Of a stretch of 64,000 nucleotides of DNA, positions 9,050 to 17,785 are shown piece by piece. The stretch comes from JANMZO01 sp963763135 (lineage in GTDB: Bacteria; Actinomycetota; Acidimicrobiia; Acidimicrobiales; JANYDT01): assembly GCA_963763135.1 (NCBI GenBank), contig CAVXNJ010000002.1, positions 509,904 to 573,903 of the forward strand, read 5' to 3'. Numbering within the stretch: the stretch's first letter is position 1; every line of letters begins with the position of its first letter. Below the pieces are notes generated by a model. It ran no database searches. It had not been told where the DNA came from and saw only the letters and a list, made by a program, of their open reading frames with translations. A program made the translations under genes and the position numbers.

Positions 9050-10102
9050 ATGAAACTCAGCATCATGCTCAACTACGCCGGCGACGTGAAAACCACGGCC
9101 GACGAGCTTGGCGTCTTGGAAAAGGCCGGCCTTGACTGCGTGTGGGTCGCTGAGGCCTACAGCTTCGATGCCATCTCGATGATGGGCTATCTCGCCGCCA
9201 AGACCGAGCGGATCGAGATCGGCTCCGCCATCGTCAACGTCTACTCCCGCACCGCAACGCTGATGGCCATGACGTTCGCCGGTCTCGACTATGTGTCAGG
9301 CGGACGCATCATCTGCGGCCTTGGCGCATCGGGCCCGCAGGTCGTCGAAGGATTCCACGGCGTGCCGTACGAAAAGCCGATGCAGCGGATCAAGGAGTAC
9401 ATGGAGGTCTGCCGCAAGACCTGGAAGCGCGAAGTCATCGACTACCACGGGAAGACGGTCGACATCCCCCTCCCCGCTGGTCAGGGCACCGGTCTGGGCA
9501 AACCACTCAAGCTGATCAACCATCCGGTTCGCGACACGATCCCGCTCTGGTGGGCATCGCTCAAGGGGAAGAGTGTGGAGGCCACGGCCGAAGCCGCCGA
9601 CGGATGGATCCCGGTGTTCTACATCCCCGAAAAGGCCGACCTGGTCTGGGGAGATGCCCTGGCTCTCGGCCGGGCCAAGCGCTCCGCCGATCTTGCGCCG
9701 TTGCAGACCCTTGCCGGCGGCAGCGTCATGATCACCGAAGACAACGACCTGATCACCAAGGTTCTCGACTCGGCGCGTCCCGGCGCGGCCCTCTACGTCG
9801 GTGGCATGGGTGCCCGCGGCAAGAACTTCTACAACGACATTATGTCCGCATACGGTTGGGAGGGCGAGGCGAAGACCATTCAAGACCTCTACCTCGACGG
9901 AAAGAAGGCGGAGGCGGCTGCCGCGATTCCGGCTGACTACCTCTCGGCGGCCGCACTGGTCGGCCCGCTGGGGTACGTGAAAGAGCGGCTCGCCGCCTAC
10001 AAAGAGGCCGGGGTAACCCACCTGCAGATGGGCCTTTCCGGCTCGCTCGAACAGCGGATTGCCACTGTCGAAACAATGCGGAAACTCGCAGACGAGATCT
10101 AA
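9050..10102 (+). CDS. LLM-class (luciferase-like, probably F420-dependent) oxidoreductase
   Basis: The 350-residue product has the luciferase-like monooxygenase TIM-barrel pattern. It shows the early strand KLSIMLNYAGD, the ADELGVLEKAGLDCVWVAEAY segment, IEIGSAIVNVYSRTATLMAM, and GGRIICGLGASGPQVVEGFHG, where LLM enzymes bind the flavin phosphate. Actinobacterial proteins of this length mostly use coenzyme F420, but F420 against FMN cannot be decided from sequence. ATG 9050 has CAGGAGATCC upstream. The gene is about 230 bases upstream of the peptide-transporter binding protein, in the same direction but separated by a palindrome and a promoter-like site, so a shared transcript is uncertain. 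The substrate is unknown. Confidence 0.85.
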   Translation: MKLSIMLNYAGDVKTTADELGVLEKAGLDCVWVAEAYSFDAISMMGYLAAKTERIEIGSAIVNVYSRTATLMAMTFAGLDYVSGGRIICGLGASGPQVVEGFHGVPYEKPMQRIKEYMEVCRKTWKREVIDYHGKTVDIPLPAGQGTGLGKPLKLINHPVRDTIPLWWASLKGKSVEATAEAADGWIPVFYIPEKADLVWGDALALGRAKRSADLAPLQTLAGGSVMITEDNDLITKVLDSARPGAALYVGGMGARGKNFYNDIMSAYGWEGEAKTIQDLYLDGKKAEAAAAIPADYLSAAALVGPLGYVKERLAAYKEAGVTHLQMGLSGSLEQRIATVETMRKLADEI

Positions 10103-10204
10103 TTTTTCGGACTGATCAGTCGCTGACGTCTCGTACTGATCCTCGGCACTGGGAAAACTGTGAGACCTTGCAATCGCAAGTCGATCGGTTAGTGCAGTTC
10201 ACTC

Positions 10205-10224
10205 CACGGAAGTTAACTTCCGTG
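10205..10224. promoter_or_regulatory. Perfect 20-bp palindrome, candidate operator
   Basis: CACGGAAGTTAACTTCCGTG is fully self-complementary. It ends one base before a TTGACG -35-like hexamer. There is no T-tract, so a terminator is unlikely; a dimeric regulator controlling the downstream peptide-transport genes is the better guess. Confidence 0.5.
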
Positions 10225-10225
10225 A

Positions 10226-10255
10226 TTGACGTCACATCAAAAGCCTGACTACTTT
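10226..10255 (+). promoter_or_regulatory. Predicted promoter of the peptide ABC transporter operon
   Basis: TTGACG (10226-10231) and TACTTT (10250-10255) are separated by 18 bases, in the form of a housekeeping sigma-factor promoter. The transcript would start near 10262, about 70 bases before the binding-protein ATG at 10335. Confidence 0.5.
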
Positions 10256-10334
10256 GTATCCAGGAGTGGTGACTACAGTCACAGTTCGTGCGCTGAGGCC
10301 ACTCCGCTTGACCCAACTCTCCAGGGGGATTTGC

Positions 10335-12077
10335 ATGAAAATTCGGAAAGGGCTCATTGCCCTTACAACTCTCGGTCTCGCCACTGTGCTGATCGCTCCG
10401 ACCGGGGCGAATGCAGTTGCGAAGAAGACCACCAAGCCGAAGGCGACGACCAAGCCGACGACGAAACCAACCGCGGCTCCGACGACCAAGGCTCCCGCTG
10501 CGGCGGCGAAGACCGGCGGAAAGATCACGTGGGGCCTCGAGGCTGAGTCCTCGGAAGGCTTCCTTCCGTCGAGCTCCAACTGCGCCATCTCGTGCTACCA
10601 GGTGTTCACCTCTATGGCCGAGCGGCTGTTCGCGGTAAACGCTGACGGCAAGGTCACGCCGTGGCTCGCCGACTCCATCACGCCGTCGGCCGACTACAAG
10701 ACCTGGACCATCAAGCTGAAGACCGGCATCAAGTTCCATAACGGCGAAGCGTTCAACGCTGAAGCCGCCAAGCTGAACATTGACGACTTCGCCTGTGGTT
10801 CGGTCACCCTTTCCGCCTGGTTCCCGCTCAACGGCTTCGGCGCACTCTGCAAGGCCGGCAAGCTGCAGAACGCCGTCACCGTCGTAAACGACACCACTCT
10901 CACCGTCGGCGTTCCGGCCCGTTGGGTTTCGCTGCCTTCGTACCTCGCCTCCGGCCAGACCTACATGATGGCTCCGGAGCAGATCAAGGCCGGCAACCGC
11001 AACAAGCCGATCGGCACCGGCCAGTACAAGTTCAAGGAATGGACCGTCGGTGACCACCTGACTGTCACCAAGAACGCCGACTACTGGGGCCCGAGCAAGC
11101 CGAAGTCCGACGAGATCGAGTTCCGCCCGATCCCCGACGAGAACGCCCGTCTCGCCCAGCTCCAGGCCGGTCAGATCGACTTCCTCCAGACCTCCAACAC
11201 CTTGGCGCTCAAGGAAATGCAGGGTCTCGAGAAGGACGGCAAGCTCAAGGTTGACCTTGGCAGCCCGACCTTCGGCGAAGTCACCTACATCATGTTGAAC
11301 AACGGCGTGGCCCCGTTCAACAACCGTGACTGCCGTCTCGCTGCAGCTGCTGCCATCGACGTGAACACCGTCATCAAGCTCCGTGCTCCGCTGAACACAC
11401 CGGCTGACGGACCGTTCCCGAAGGGCTCGCTCGGCTACCTGCCGGCGTCGGGCTACCCGAAGTTCAACCTCGATGCCGCCAAGGCGTCGTTCGCCAAGTG
11501 CAAGGCTGCCCTCGGCGGCGGCGACGTGAAGTTCGTGCTCGGAACCACCACGGTTCCGGACAACATTCAGACCTTCAACGTCATCATCAAGCAGATGATC
11601 GAGCAGGCCGGCTTCAAGGTCGACACGATCAACGTTGAGCAGCAGAAGTACATCGGTGTCGCCCTCGTCGGCGCATACCAGGCCTTCTCATGGCGCAGCC
11701 ACGGCGGTTTCGACCCCGATCAGCAGCGTGTTTGGTGGCACAACGAGATGAACCCACGTGATGCGAAGAAGGAACTCGTGTTCGACGGCAAGACCATCGA
11801 CATCAACCTGGCCCGTATCAACGACCCGTCCGTCGACACCGCTTTCGACCAGATCCGTCAGAACTCCGACCCGGCCGTGCGCAAGAAGGCTGCTGAATCC
11901 ATCAACCAGTCATTCGGCGAAAACGCCAACAACCTGTGGCTGTGGCGCACCGTGTGGGGCATCGCCTCGTGCTCGAAGTGCGGTGGCGCAACCGGCCAGA
12001 AGACCCCGACCGGCGACCCGGTTCAGGACTTCCCGACCGGCCTTGTGGCCGACATGGGCGCCCTCACCAAGGGCTGA
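10335..12077 (+). CDS. Family-5 ABC transporter substrate-binding protein (peptide type)
   Basis: The 580-residue exported solute receptor is for a Dpp/Opp-type importer. The start at 10335 follows CAGGGGGAT. A signal peptide (MKIRKGLIALTTLGLATVLI...) ends near ANA, then a Lys/Thr/Pro/Ala-rich linker runs to about residue 58. The family-5 domain follows: ITWGLEAESSEGFLPSSS, WLADSITPSADYKTWTIKLK, GIKFHNGEAFNAE and PIGTGQYKF are typical landmarks. Several Cys occur in the mature domain (NCAISCYQ, FACGS, CSKC). It leads an operon with two permeases and two ATPases. A strong terminator sits right after it, so it is probably made in excess over the membrane parts. The ligand is not deducible. Confidence 0.9.
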   Translation: MKIRKGLIALTTLGLATVLIAPTGANAVAKKTTKPKATTKPTTKPTAAPTTKAPAAAAKTGGKITWGLEAESSEGFLPSSSNCAISCYQVFTSMAERLFAVNADGKVTPWLADSITPSADYKTWTIKLKTGIKFHNGEAFNAEAAKLNIDDFACGSVTLSAWFPLNGFGALCKAGKLQNAVTVVNDTTLTVGVPARWVSLPSYLASGQTYMMAPEQIKAGNRNKPIGTGQYKFKEWTVGDHLTVTKNADYWGPSKPKSDEIEFRPIPDENARLAQLQAGQIDFLQTSNTLALKEMQGLEKDGKLKVDLGSPTFGEVTYIMLNNGVAPFNNRDCRLAAAAAIDVNTVIKLRAPLNTPADGPFPKGSLGYLPASGYPKFNLDAAKASFAKCKAALGGGDVKFVLGTTTVPDNIQTFNVIIKQMIEQAGFKVDTINVEQQKYIGVALVGAYQAFSWRSHGGFDPDQQRVWWHNEMNPRDAKKELVFDGKTIDINLARINDPSVDTAFDQIRQNSDPAVRKKAAESINQSFGENANNLWLWRTVWGIASCSKCGGATGQKTPTGDPVQDFPTGLVADMGALTKG

Positions 12078-12095
12078 TCCACCTGATGTGACCTT

Positions 12096-12136
12096 ACGAG
12101 TGTTGGGCTCTTCGGGGCCCAACACTCGTGTTTTTT
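12096..12136 (+). terminator. Intrinsic terminator/attenuator after the binding-protein gene
   Basis: A 13-bp perfect stem (ACGAGTGTTGGGC with its complement at 12117-12129) and a short loop are followed by GTTTTTT. It sits between the binding-protein gene and the first permease, so it likely reduces read-through into the rest of the operon. Confidence 0.9.
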
Positions 12137-12210
12137 CGACCTGCGTTCGGCTCGTGCCGGGCGGGGTGCCACAGATACAAAATCAAACTGCAAACTGGTT
12201 GGTGTAGGTA

Positions 12211-13170
12211 ATGAAATACATCTGGAAACGTCTGGCGATGGCTCCGGTACTGATGTTGACCGTGAGTTTTGTGACCTTCTGGGGTCTGCGGCTCATCGGC
12301 ACGAACACCGAGATCGTGCAGGGCATGCTCGGCACCAACTACACCGAGGACAACGCGGCAAGGCTCACCAGCGAACTGGGCCTCGACAAGCCGTTCTTTG
12401 TCCAATATTTCACGTGGCTCTTCAAGCAGCTCCGGGGTGATCTCGGAACCTCGTTCTATAGCCGCACTTCGGTTTGGGAATACCTGCAGAGCGGAATCCC
12501 AACCACCATTCAGCTGGTGCTGATGTCAATCTTCTTCGCTCTCCTTTTAGCCGTGCCGCTCGGAATCCTCGCGGCGTATCGCAATGGCACGAAGACCGAC
12601 CGGGCTATCGGAACCTTCAGCTTCGGCCTGCTGTCGCTTCCCGGCTTCGTCGTCGGCATCCTGCTCATCTATCTCTTCGCCGTAAAGCTCCGCTGGCTGC
12701 CGGCGGGCCAGAGCGTGCCGTTGACCGAAAACGCATTTCTGTCGTTTAAACACCTCTTGCTGCCTTCCATTGCGTTGGCGCTGGGTCTCAACGCGACGTA
12801 CCAACGGGCTTTGCGAACCGACATGGTCAACAACTTGCAGGAGGACTACGTGACCTTGGCGAAGTCCAAAGGTCTGTCCGACCGCTACATTCTCTTTCGT
12901 CACGTGCTGCGCCCGTCCAGCTTTACGCTGGTCACGCTCGCCGGTATCACCATCGGTGGCCTCGTCGGCGGCGCCTTCATCGTCGAGCAGTTGTTCACCC
13001 TGAACGGCGTGGGTCGAAAAGTGATCCAGGCGTTGTTCGCTCGCGATTTCCCCGTTGTACTCAGCGGGACCATGATGATCACATTCGTATTCGTACTGAC
13101 CACGACAGCCGTCGACCTCCTGTACGGCGTCTTGGATCCTCGGGTTCGGCACGCTCGTGCGGCCGGCTGA
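12211..13170 (+). CDS. DppB/OppB-like ABC permease
   Basis: The 319-residue inner-membrane permease has the DppB layout. An N-terminal membrane span (KRLAMAPVLMLTVSFVTF) precedes a periplasmic stretch with LGLDKPFFVQYFTWLFKQLRGDLG, a typical DppB landmark. Further spans follow, with the cytoplasmic EAA-type loop at DYVTLAKSKGLSDRYILFRHVLRPS. It ends with DLLYGVLDPRVR, the usual C-terminus of this family. The ribosome site is weak (GTAGGTA). The next permease begins 17 bases downstream. Confidence 0.9.
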   Translation: MKYIWKRLAMAPVLMLTVSFVTFWGLRLIGTNTEIVQGMLGTNYTEDNAARLTSELGLDKPFFVQYFTWLFKQLRGDLGTSFYSRTSVWEYLQSGIPTTIQLVLMSIFFALLLAVPLGILAAYRNGTKTDRAIGTFSFGLLSLPGFVVGILLIYLFAVKLRWLPAGQSVPLTENAFLSFKHLLLPSIALALGLNATYQRALRTDMVNNLQEDYVTLAKSKGLSDRYILFRHVLRPSSFTLVTLAGITIGGLVGGAFIVEQLFTLNGVGRKVIQALFARDFPVVLSGTMMITFVFVLTTTAVDLLYGVLDPRVRHARAAG

Positions 13171-13186
13171 AAGCTAAGGAATTCTC

Positions 13187-14161
13187 ATGCAAACGACGAC
13201 AACCGCCGTAGAGGTTCCCGCCGAGGCCCCAGCGAAACCTCAGGCTGCCGCCCAGGCTGTAACGAAGAAGATAAAGAAGGACCGAAAGGGTTTTGGTTTC
13301 GCGTTCTGGTTCTTCGTCGGCTGGCTCGGAATTGTGATCATCGCGGCGATCGGCGGGGAGCACCTGCCGTTCGCCAACAAGCAGCCCGACTATGCAGGCA
13401 GCGCCCTGATCAACGACGGAAAGTGGACGCAGACGTTCTCGTGGCATCACCCCCTCGGCTTGGATCCGAACGGCACCGACTGGTTGGCTGCCTCGGTCCA
13501 GGGTGCGCGCAATTCGATGATCATCGCGTTCGCGACGATCATTTTCGGATTCGTGGTGGGTGGAGGCCTCGGCATGATGGCCGGCTACCGCCGAGGCCGC
13601 TTCGATGCGATTCTCACGTTCCTCACGACCGTGCTGCTCAGCTTCCCGCCCTTGCTCTTCATCTTGATCTTCATGTCGATCTTCACCGCATCGGTCAAGG
13701 CCGGCGGTGTGGCGACAGGGCTGGCAACGTCGGTGTGGAAACTCTCGCTTACCTTGGGCATCCTCGCGATTCCGACGCTGTACCGTGTGGTGCGGGCCTC
13801 GACGATGCAGTTCGCCTCACGTGAGTTCGTGATGGCCGCCCGAGCCATGGGGGCCAAGCCCGGCCGAATCCTCATGCGGGAGATCCTTCCCAATGTGGTC
13901 AAGCCGATGGCCGCCTACGGTCTCGTGTCTGCGGGCTCGGTCATGGTGATCGAGGGTGGTCTCAGCTTCCTGGGTATCGGTATCGGAGACTCGTGGGCCT
14001 GGGGAAAGATGATCGCCCAGGGTCAGTCAGGCGTCACTTTGCAAGTGGCTCCGCACGTGGCGTTCGTCCCGATCATTATTTTGTTCCTCACCGTTCTTTC
14101 GTTCAATTTCATCGGTGACAAGCTTCGTGAGCGCCTCGAAGTAAAACAGGCTGGTATCTGA
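13187..14161 (+). CDS. DppC/OppC-like ABC permease
   Basis: The 324-residue partner permease carries an N-terminal Ala/Pro/Lys-rich cytoplasmic tail of about 40 residues before the first span (FGFAFWFFVGWLGIVIIAAI). A DppC hallmark, HPLGLDPNGTDWLAASVQGARNS, follows the first span. The EAA loop is SREFVMAARAMGAKPGRILMREILPN, and GGLSFLGIGIGDSWAWGKMI is the conserved C-terminal block. AAGGAATTCTC supplies the ribosome site. The stop codon is one base from the next ATG, so translation is probably coupled. Confidence 0.9.
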   Translation: MQTTTTAVEVPAEAPAKPQAAAQAVTKKIKKDRKGFGFAFWFFVGWLGIVIIAAIGGEHLPFANKQPDYAGSALINDGKWTQTFSWHHPLGLDPNGTDWLAASVQGARNSMIIAFATIIFGFVVGGGLGMMAGYRRGRFDAILTFLTTVLLSFPPLLFILIFMSIFTASVKAGGVATGLATSVWKLSLTLGILAIPTLYRVVRASTMQFASREFVMAARAMGAKPGRILMREILPNVVKPMAAYGLVSAGSVMVIEGGLSFLGIGIGDSWAWGKMIAQGQSGVTLQVAPHVAFVPIIILFLTVLSFNFIGDKLRERLEVKQAGI

Positions 14162-14162
14162 C

Positions 14163-15179
14163 ATGGTTCTGCTTGATGTTCGCGATCTGAAAACCCACTT
14201 CCGGACGGAGCGTGGGCTCGTTCAGGCGGTCGACGGCGTCTCCTTCAAACTCGAAGAGGGCAAGACCCTGGGCGTAGTTGGCGAATCGGGATCCGGCAAG
14301 TCCGTTCTCTCCCGTTCCATCATGAACCTGCTTCCCAAGCGCGGCGTGGAGCGTGCAGGTCAGGTGTTCTTCGACGGTGTCGAAACGACGTCCCTGTCGT
14401 TGAAGGAATCACGCAAGATGTACGGCACCGGCATGGCCATGATCTTCCAGGACCCCATGACGTCGCTGAACCCCGTGGTGAAGATCGGCCGGCAGATCAC
14501 CGAGTCACTCAAGTTGCATTTCGAGATGAACTCTGACTTCGCGAACGAAACCGCGGAGGAACTGCTTCGCAGCGTTGGCATCCCGGAGCCGAGGCGCCGC
14601 CTCAGCGAGTATCCGCACCAGTTGTCGGGCGGTATGCGTCAGCGAGTGGTTATCGCTATCGCCTTGGCCTGCGGTCCGAAACTCCTGTTTGCCGACGAGC
14701 CGACGACAGCCCTCGACGTGACCGTGCAGAAGCAGATCCTCAACCTTCTCAAGCGGCAGCAGGCCGAGCGCCAGATGTCAGTGATCCTGGTTACCCACGA
14801 CCTTGGCGTGGTGGCCGGCCGAACCGACGAGATCATGGTGATGTACGGAGGCCAGGCCGTAGAGCGGGCGACAACGGGGCAGCTGTTTTCCAACATGCGC
14901 CACCCCTACACCGAGGCTCTGCTTAACTCGATCCCGAAGTTGAAGGATCCCAGTCACACCCGTCTGATGTCGATCGAAGGCCGCCCGCCGCGCCTGATCG
15001 ATCCGACCCCGGGATGCCGGTTCGCACCTCGTTGTACATACGCGACGGCGCAGTGCCACAACGAGATGCCGCCGCTGATCGAAGATCCCGCGGACCCCGG
15101 GCACGAGTATCGCTGTTGGCACCCTGTCGCGATTTCTGTTGGTAAGCCAGTTCTCGCTGGCGCAGTTGGAGGCAACTGA
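14163..15179 (+). CDS. DppD/OppD-like ABC ATPase
   Basis: The 338-residue ATPase has Walker A GESGSGKSVLS near residue 40, a Q-loop in MIFQDPMTSLNPV, signature LSGGMRQRV, Walker B LLFADEPTTALDV and switch His in VTHDLGVV. The C-terminal oligopeptide-transporter domain contains CRFAPRCTYATAQC, the Cys motif that binds Fe-S in several DppD/OppD proteins. It directly follows the DppC-like gene and is followed one base later by its partner ATPase. Confidence 0.92.
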   Translation: MVLLDVRDLKTHFRTERGLVQAVDGVSFKLEEGKTLGVVGESGSGKSVLSRSIMNLLPKRGVERAGQVFFDGVETTSLSLKESRKMYGTGMAMIFQDPMTSLNPVVKIGRQITESLKLHFEMNSDFANETAEELLRSVGIPEPRRRLSEYPHQLSGGMRQRVVIAIALACGPKLLFADEPTTALDVTVQKQILNLLKRQQAERQMSVILVTHDLGVVAGRTDEIMVMYGGQAVERATTGQLFSNMRHPYTEALLNSIPKLKDPSHTRLMSIEGRPPRLIDPTPGCRFAPRCTYATAQCHNEMPPLIEDPADPGHEYRCWHPVAISVGKPVLAGAVGGN

Positions 15180-15180
15180 A

Positions 15181-16206
15181 ATGGCTGGTACTGGTAAAGC
15201 GCACCTTCGTCCTGAAGGCACCGCGTTGTTGCGGGTCGACGATCTGGTCGTTGAGTTTCCTGTTGGCCGATCAGGCCTGAAAGTTCATGCGGTGTCGGGT
15301 GTCTCGCTCGACGTGATGGAAGGTGAGACCCTCGGGCTCGTCGGTGAATCCGGCTGCGGCAAGTCGACGACCGGCAAGGCGATCATGCAGTTGCCACCGC
15401 CGACGTCGGGCAAGATCGTGCTGGAGGGCAAGGAACTCACTGCGCTTCACGGTGAGAAGATCCGGGAGCTGCGTCCGCGTATGCAGATGATCTTCCAGGA
15501 TCCGATCAGCTCGCTCAACCCACGGCGCAAGATCATCGACATCGTTTCCGAGCCGTTGAAGATCTGGAAGACCGGCACACCGGAGGAGCGCGACACCAAG
15601 GTGCGCGCCGTTCTGGACTCTGTTGGCATCAACGTCGACGAGTCGGGTACCCGCAAACCGCACGAGTTCTCCGGCGGTCAGTGCCAGCGCATCTGTATCG
15701 CCCGGTCGCTCGTCATGAGCCCGAAGGTCATCATCTGCGACGAGCCCGTGTCGGCCCTCGACGTGTCGGTTCAAGCTCAGGTACTCAACCTGCTTGAGGA
15801 CATGAAGAAGGAATACGGCCTCACGCTGATCTTCATCGCACACGACCTCGCCGTCGTGAAGAACGTGAGCGATCGCGTGGTCGTCATGTACCTCGGCAAG
15901 ATCTGCGAAGTAGCCAAGCCCGACGATCTCTACGCGAATCCGGCGCACCACTACACGAAGGCGCTCATCGATTCGATTCCCGAACCCGATCCGAGCATCG
16001 AAATCGATGAGGCGTCGGCTCTCGAAGGTGACCTCCCGTCGCCGGTTGCCCCTCCGTCGGGCTGTCGTTTCCGTACCCGATGCCCCGCCGCCACCGAGCG
16101 GTGCGCCGCCGAGGAGCCGATCCTGGTCGAGGTTGGCCCGGAACACTACGTTGCGTGCCACTATCCCCGTGAGCGCACTGCGGTGTCGATCGGCGCCACG
16201 GCCTAG
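15181..16206 (+). CDS. DppF/OppF-like ABC ATPase
   Basis: The 341-residue second ATPase of the importer has Walker A GESGCGKSTTGK, MIFQDPISSLNPR, signature FSGGQCQRI, Walker B VIICDEPVSALDV and IAHDLAVV. The C-terminal Cys motif CRFRTRCPAATERC matches its partner. I chose ATG 15181 over an in-frame start at 15139 inside the previous gene, because MAGTGKAHL leads straight into the domain and gives a one-base gap. This is the last gene of the operon; a palindromic repeat lies just downstream. Confidence 0.92.
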   Translation: MAGTGKAHLRPEGTALLRVDDLVVEFPVGRSGLKVHAVSGVSLDVMEGETLGLVGESGCGKSTTGKAIMQLPPPTSGKIVLEGKELTALHGEKIRELRPRMQMIFQDPISSLNPRRKIIDIVSEPLKIWKTGTPEERDTKVRAVLDSVGINVDESGTRKPHEFSGGQCQRICIARSLVMSPKVIICDEPVSALDVSVQAQVLNLLEDMKKEYGLTLIFIAHDLAVVKNVSDRVVVMYLGKICEVAKPDDLYANPAHHYTKALIDSIPEPDPSIEIDEASALEGDLPSPVAPPSGCRFRTRCPAATERCAAEEPILVEVGPEHYVACHYPRERTAVSIGATA

Positions 16207-16235
16207 TTTCTTCCGAGTTTCTTCGGGTTCTGTTC

Positions 16236-16285
16236 GCTCCGGAGTCGAAAACCTTCCCGCTGGGTACGTTTTCGGCTCCGGAGCG
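16236..16285. repeat. Palindrome-ended CTCCGGAG repeat (variant copy)
   Basis: This 50-base element starts GCTCCGGAGTCGAAAA and ends TTTTCGGCTCCGGAGC, so its ends can pair over about 16 bases. It is a variant of the 49-nt family found at 31,744, 33,552 and 34,717 onward, and is closest to the units at 27,417. It lies between the peptide transporter operon and the aldehyde dehydrogenase, where it may also stop transcription. Confidence 0.75.
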
Positions 16286-16345
16286 CTCGCGTCCGGCGCC
16301 ACCTTGCGCACTGCGGCTAGGGAGAAAAGCGGGCAGAATCTCGGA

Positions 16346-17785
16346 ATGACGTTTTCTGCGAGCGAGTGCACGAGCGGTATCTACATTGACGGCGAATGGC
16401 GGGACAGCTCCATCAAGCTCCGCGTCGATGATCCCGGTACAGGTCAGCTGATCGTTGAGCTGAGCGCTCCGTCTATCGAGGACTGCCTCGACGCCGTGTC
16501 GGCCGCCCAGCGGGCGTTCCCCTCATGGAGCGCCACCGCGCCCAGGGCACGCGCTGAGATTTTACGAAAAGCGTTTGAGATCATGACCACCGAGGCCGAT
16601 GCGTTCGCGGAGTTGATAGTGCGCGAGAACGGCAAGGTGCTGGGCGACGCCAAGGGCGAGGCCACCTATGCGGCGGAATTCTTCCGTTGGTTTTCCGAAG
16701 AGGCAGTCCGCATCGACGGCGACTTCCGCAAGGCCCCGGGTGGGACCAACTGGATTGCCGTGGCCCGTCAACCCGTCGGTGTCGCACTGCTGCTGACCCC
16801 GTGGAACTTCCCGGCGGCGATGCTTACCCGTAAGGTCGGACCCGCGCTCGCGGCGGGCTGCACCGTTGTCATCAAGCCAGCCGGTGAGACGCCACTTACC
16901 GCCCTCAAGCTCATCGACGTGCTTGAGCGGGCCGGAGTCCCGAAGGGGGTCGTGAACCTCGTTACGGCCGATCCACCCGGAGACGCCGTTGCGGCCATGA
17001 TCGGGCACCCGGCTCTGCGGAAGTTGTCGTTCACCGGATCTACCCGGGTCGGTACCACCCTGCTGCAGCAAGCGGCGACGCGCATCGTGAACTGCTCCAT
17101 GGAGTTGGGTGGCAATGCGCCGTTCGTCGTGCTGGCTGATGCCGACATCGATGCTGCGATCGAAGGCGCGATGATCGCGAAGATGCGCAACGGGGGAGCG
17201 GCCTGCACCGCTGCCAACCGGTTCCTCGTCGCAAACGCCGTGGCCGATGAGTTCACTGACAGGCTCGCGGCACGCATGACGTCGCTCGTCGTCGGCTACG
17301 GCCTCGATGCGACCAGCCAGGTGGGTGCACTCGTCACGACCGCCCAACAGAAGCGTGTCCTGGATCTCGTCGAACAGGGCGTGGCGGCCGGCGCCACCGT
17401 CGTTGGTCGAGGCACGGCACCCGCTGGTGGTGCGTTCGTCGCCCCGGTCGTCTTACGCGGCGTTGGCGAATCGAACCCGCTGTTCACAAACGAGGTCTTC
17501 GGCCCAGTGGCGCCGATCGTCACCTTCGACGATGAAGGCGAAGCGCTTCGCCTGGCCAATGCCGTCGAACACGGCCTGGTCGGCTACGTGTACACGCGAG
17601 ACGTCGGCAAGGGCATGCGGTTTGCGCAAGGGATCGAGGCCGGCATGGTCGGTCTCAACCGTGGACTCGTCTCGGATCCCGCAGCGCCATTCGGTGGATT
17701 CAAGGCCAGCGGTATCGGTCGCGAAGGTGCTCACGAAGGACTTCTGGCCTTTTGCGAGACCCAATACGTAGCGGTGTCATGGTGA
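16346..17785 (+). CDS. NAD(P)-dependent aldehyde dehydrogenase (succinate-semialdehyde type)
   Basis: The 479-residue enzyme oxidises an aldehyde to an acid. Landmarks are TPWNFPAAMLTRKVGPALAAG, the cofactor segment IKPAGETPLTA, LSFTGSTRVG, the general base in MELGGNAPF, the catalytic Cys in NGGAACTAANRF (usually G-Q-x-C, here G-A-A-C), EVFGPVAPI, and the C-terminal PFGGFKASGIGREGAHEG. ATG 16346 begins just before IYIDGEW, the normal N-terminus of the family. Its last codons overlap the potA start by 7 bases. Together with the polyamine transporter this suggests oxidation of aminobutyraldehyde or succinate semialdehyde formed from putrescine. The exact substrate is inferred from context. Confidence 0.88.
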   Translation: MTFSASECTSGIYIDGEWRDSSIKLRVDDPGTGQLIVELSAPSIEDCLDAVSAAQRAFPSWSATAPRARAEILRKAFEIMTTEADAFAELIVRENGKVLGDAKGEATYAAEFFRWFSEEAVRIDGDFRKAPGGTNWIAVARQPVGVALLLTPWNFPAAMLTRKVGPALAAGCTVVIKPAGETPLTALKLIDVLERAGVPKGVVNLVTADPPGDAVAAMIGHPALRKLSFTGSTRVGTTLLQQAATRIVNCSMELGGNAPFVVLADADIDAAIEGAMIAKMRNGGAACTAANRFLVANAVADEFTDRLAARMTSLVVGYGLDATSQVGALVTTAQQKRVLDLVEQGVAAGATVVGRGTAPAGGAFVAPVVLRGVGESNPLFTNEVFGPVAPIVTFDDEGEALRLANAVEHGLVGYVYTRDVGKGMRFAQGIEAGMVGLNRGLVSDPAAPFGGFKASGIGREGAHEGLLAFCETQYVAVSW

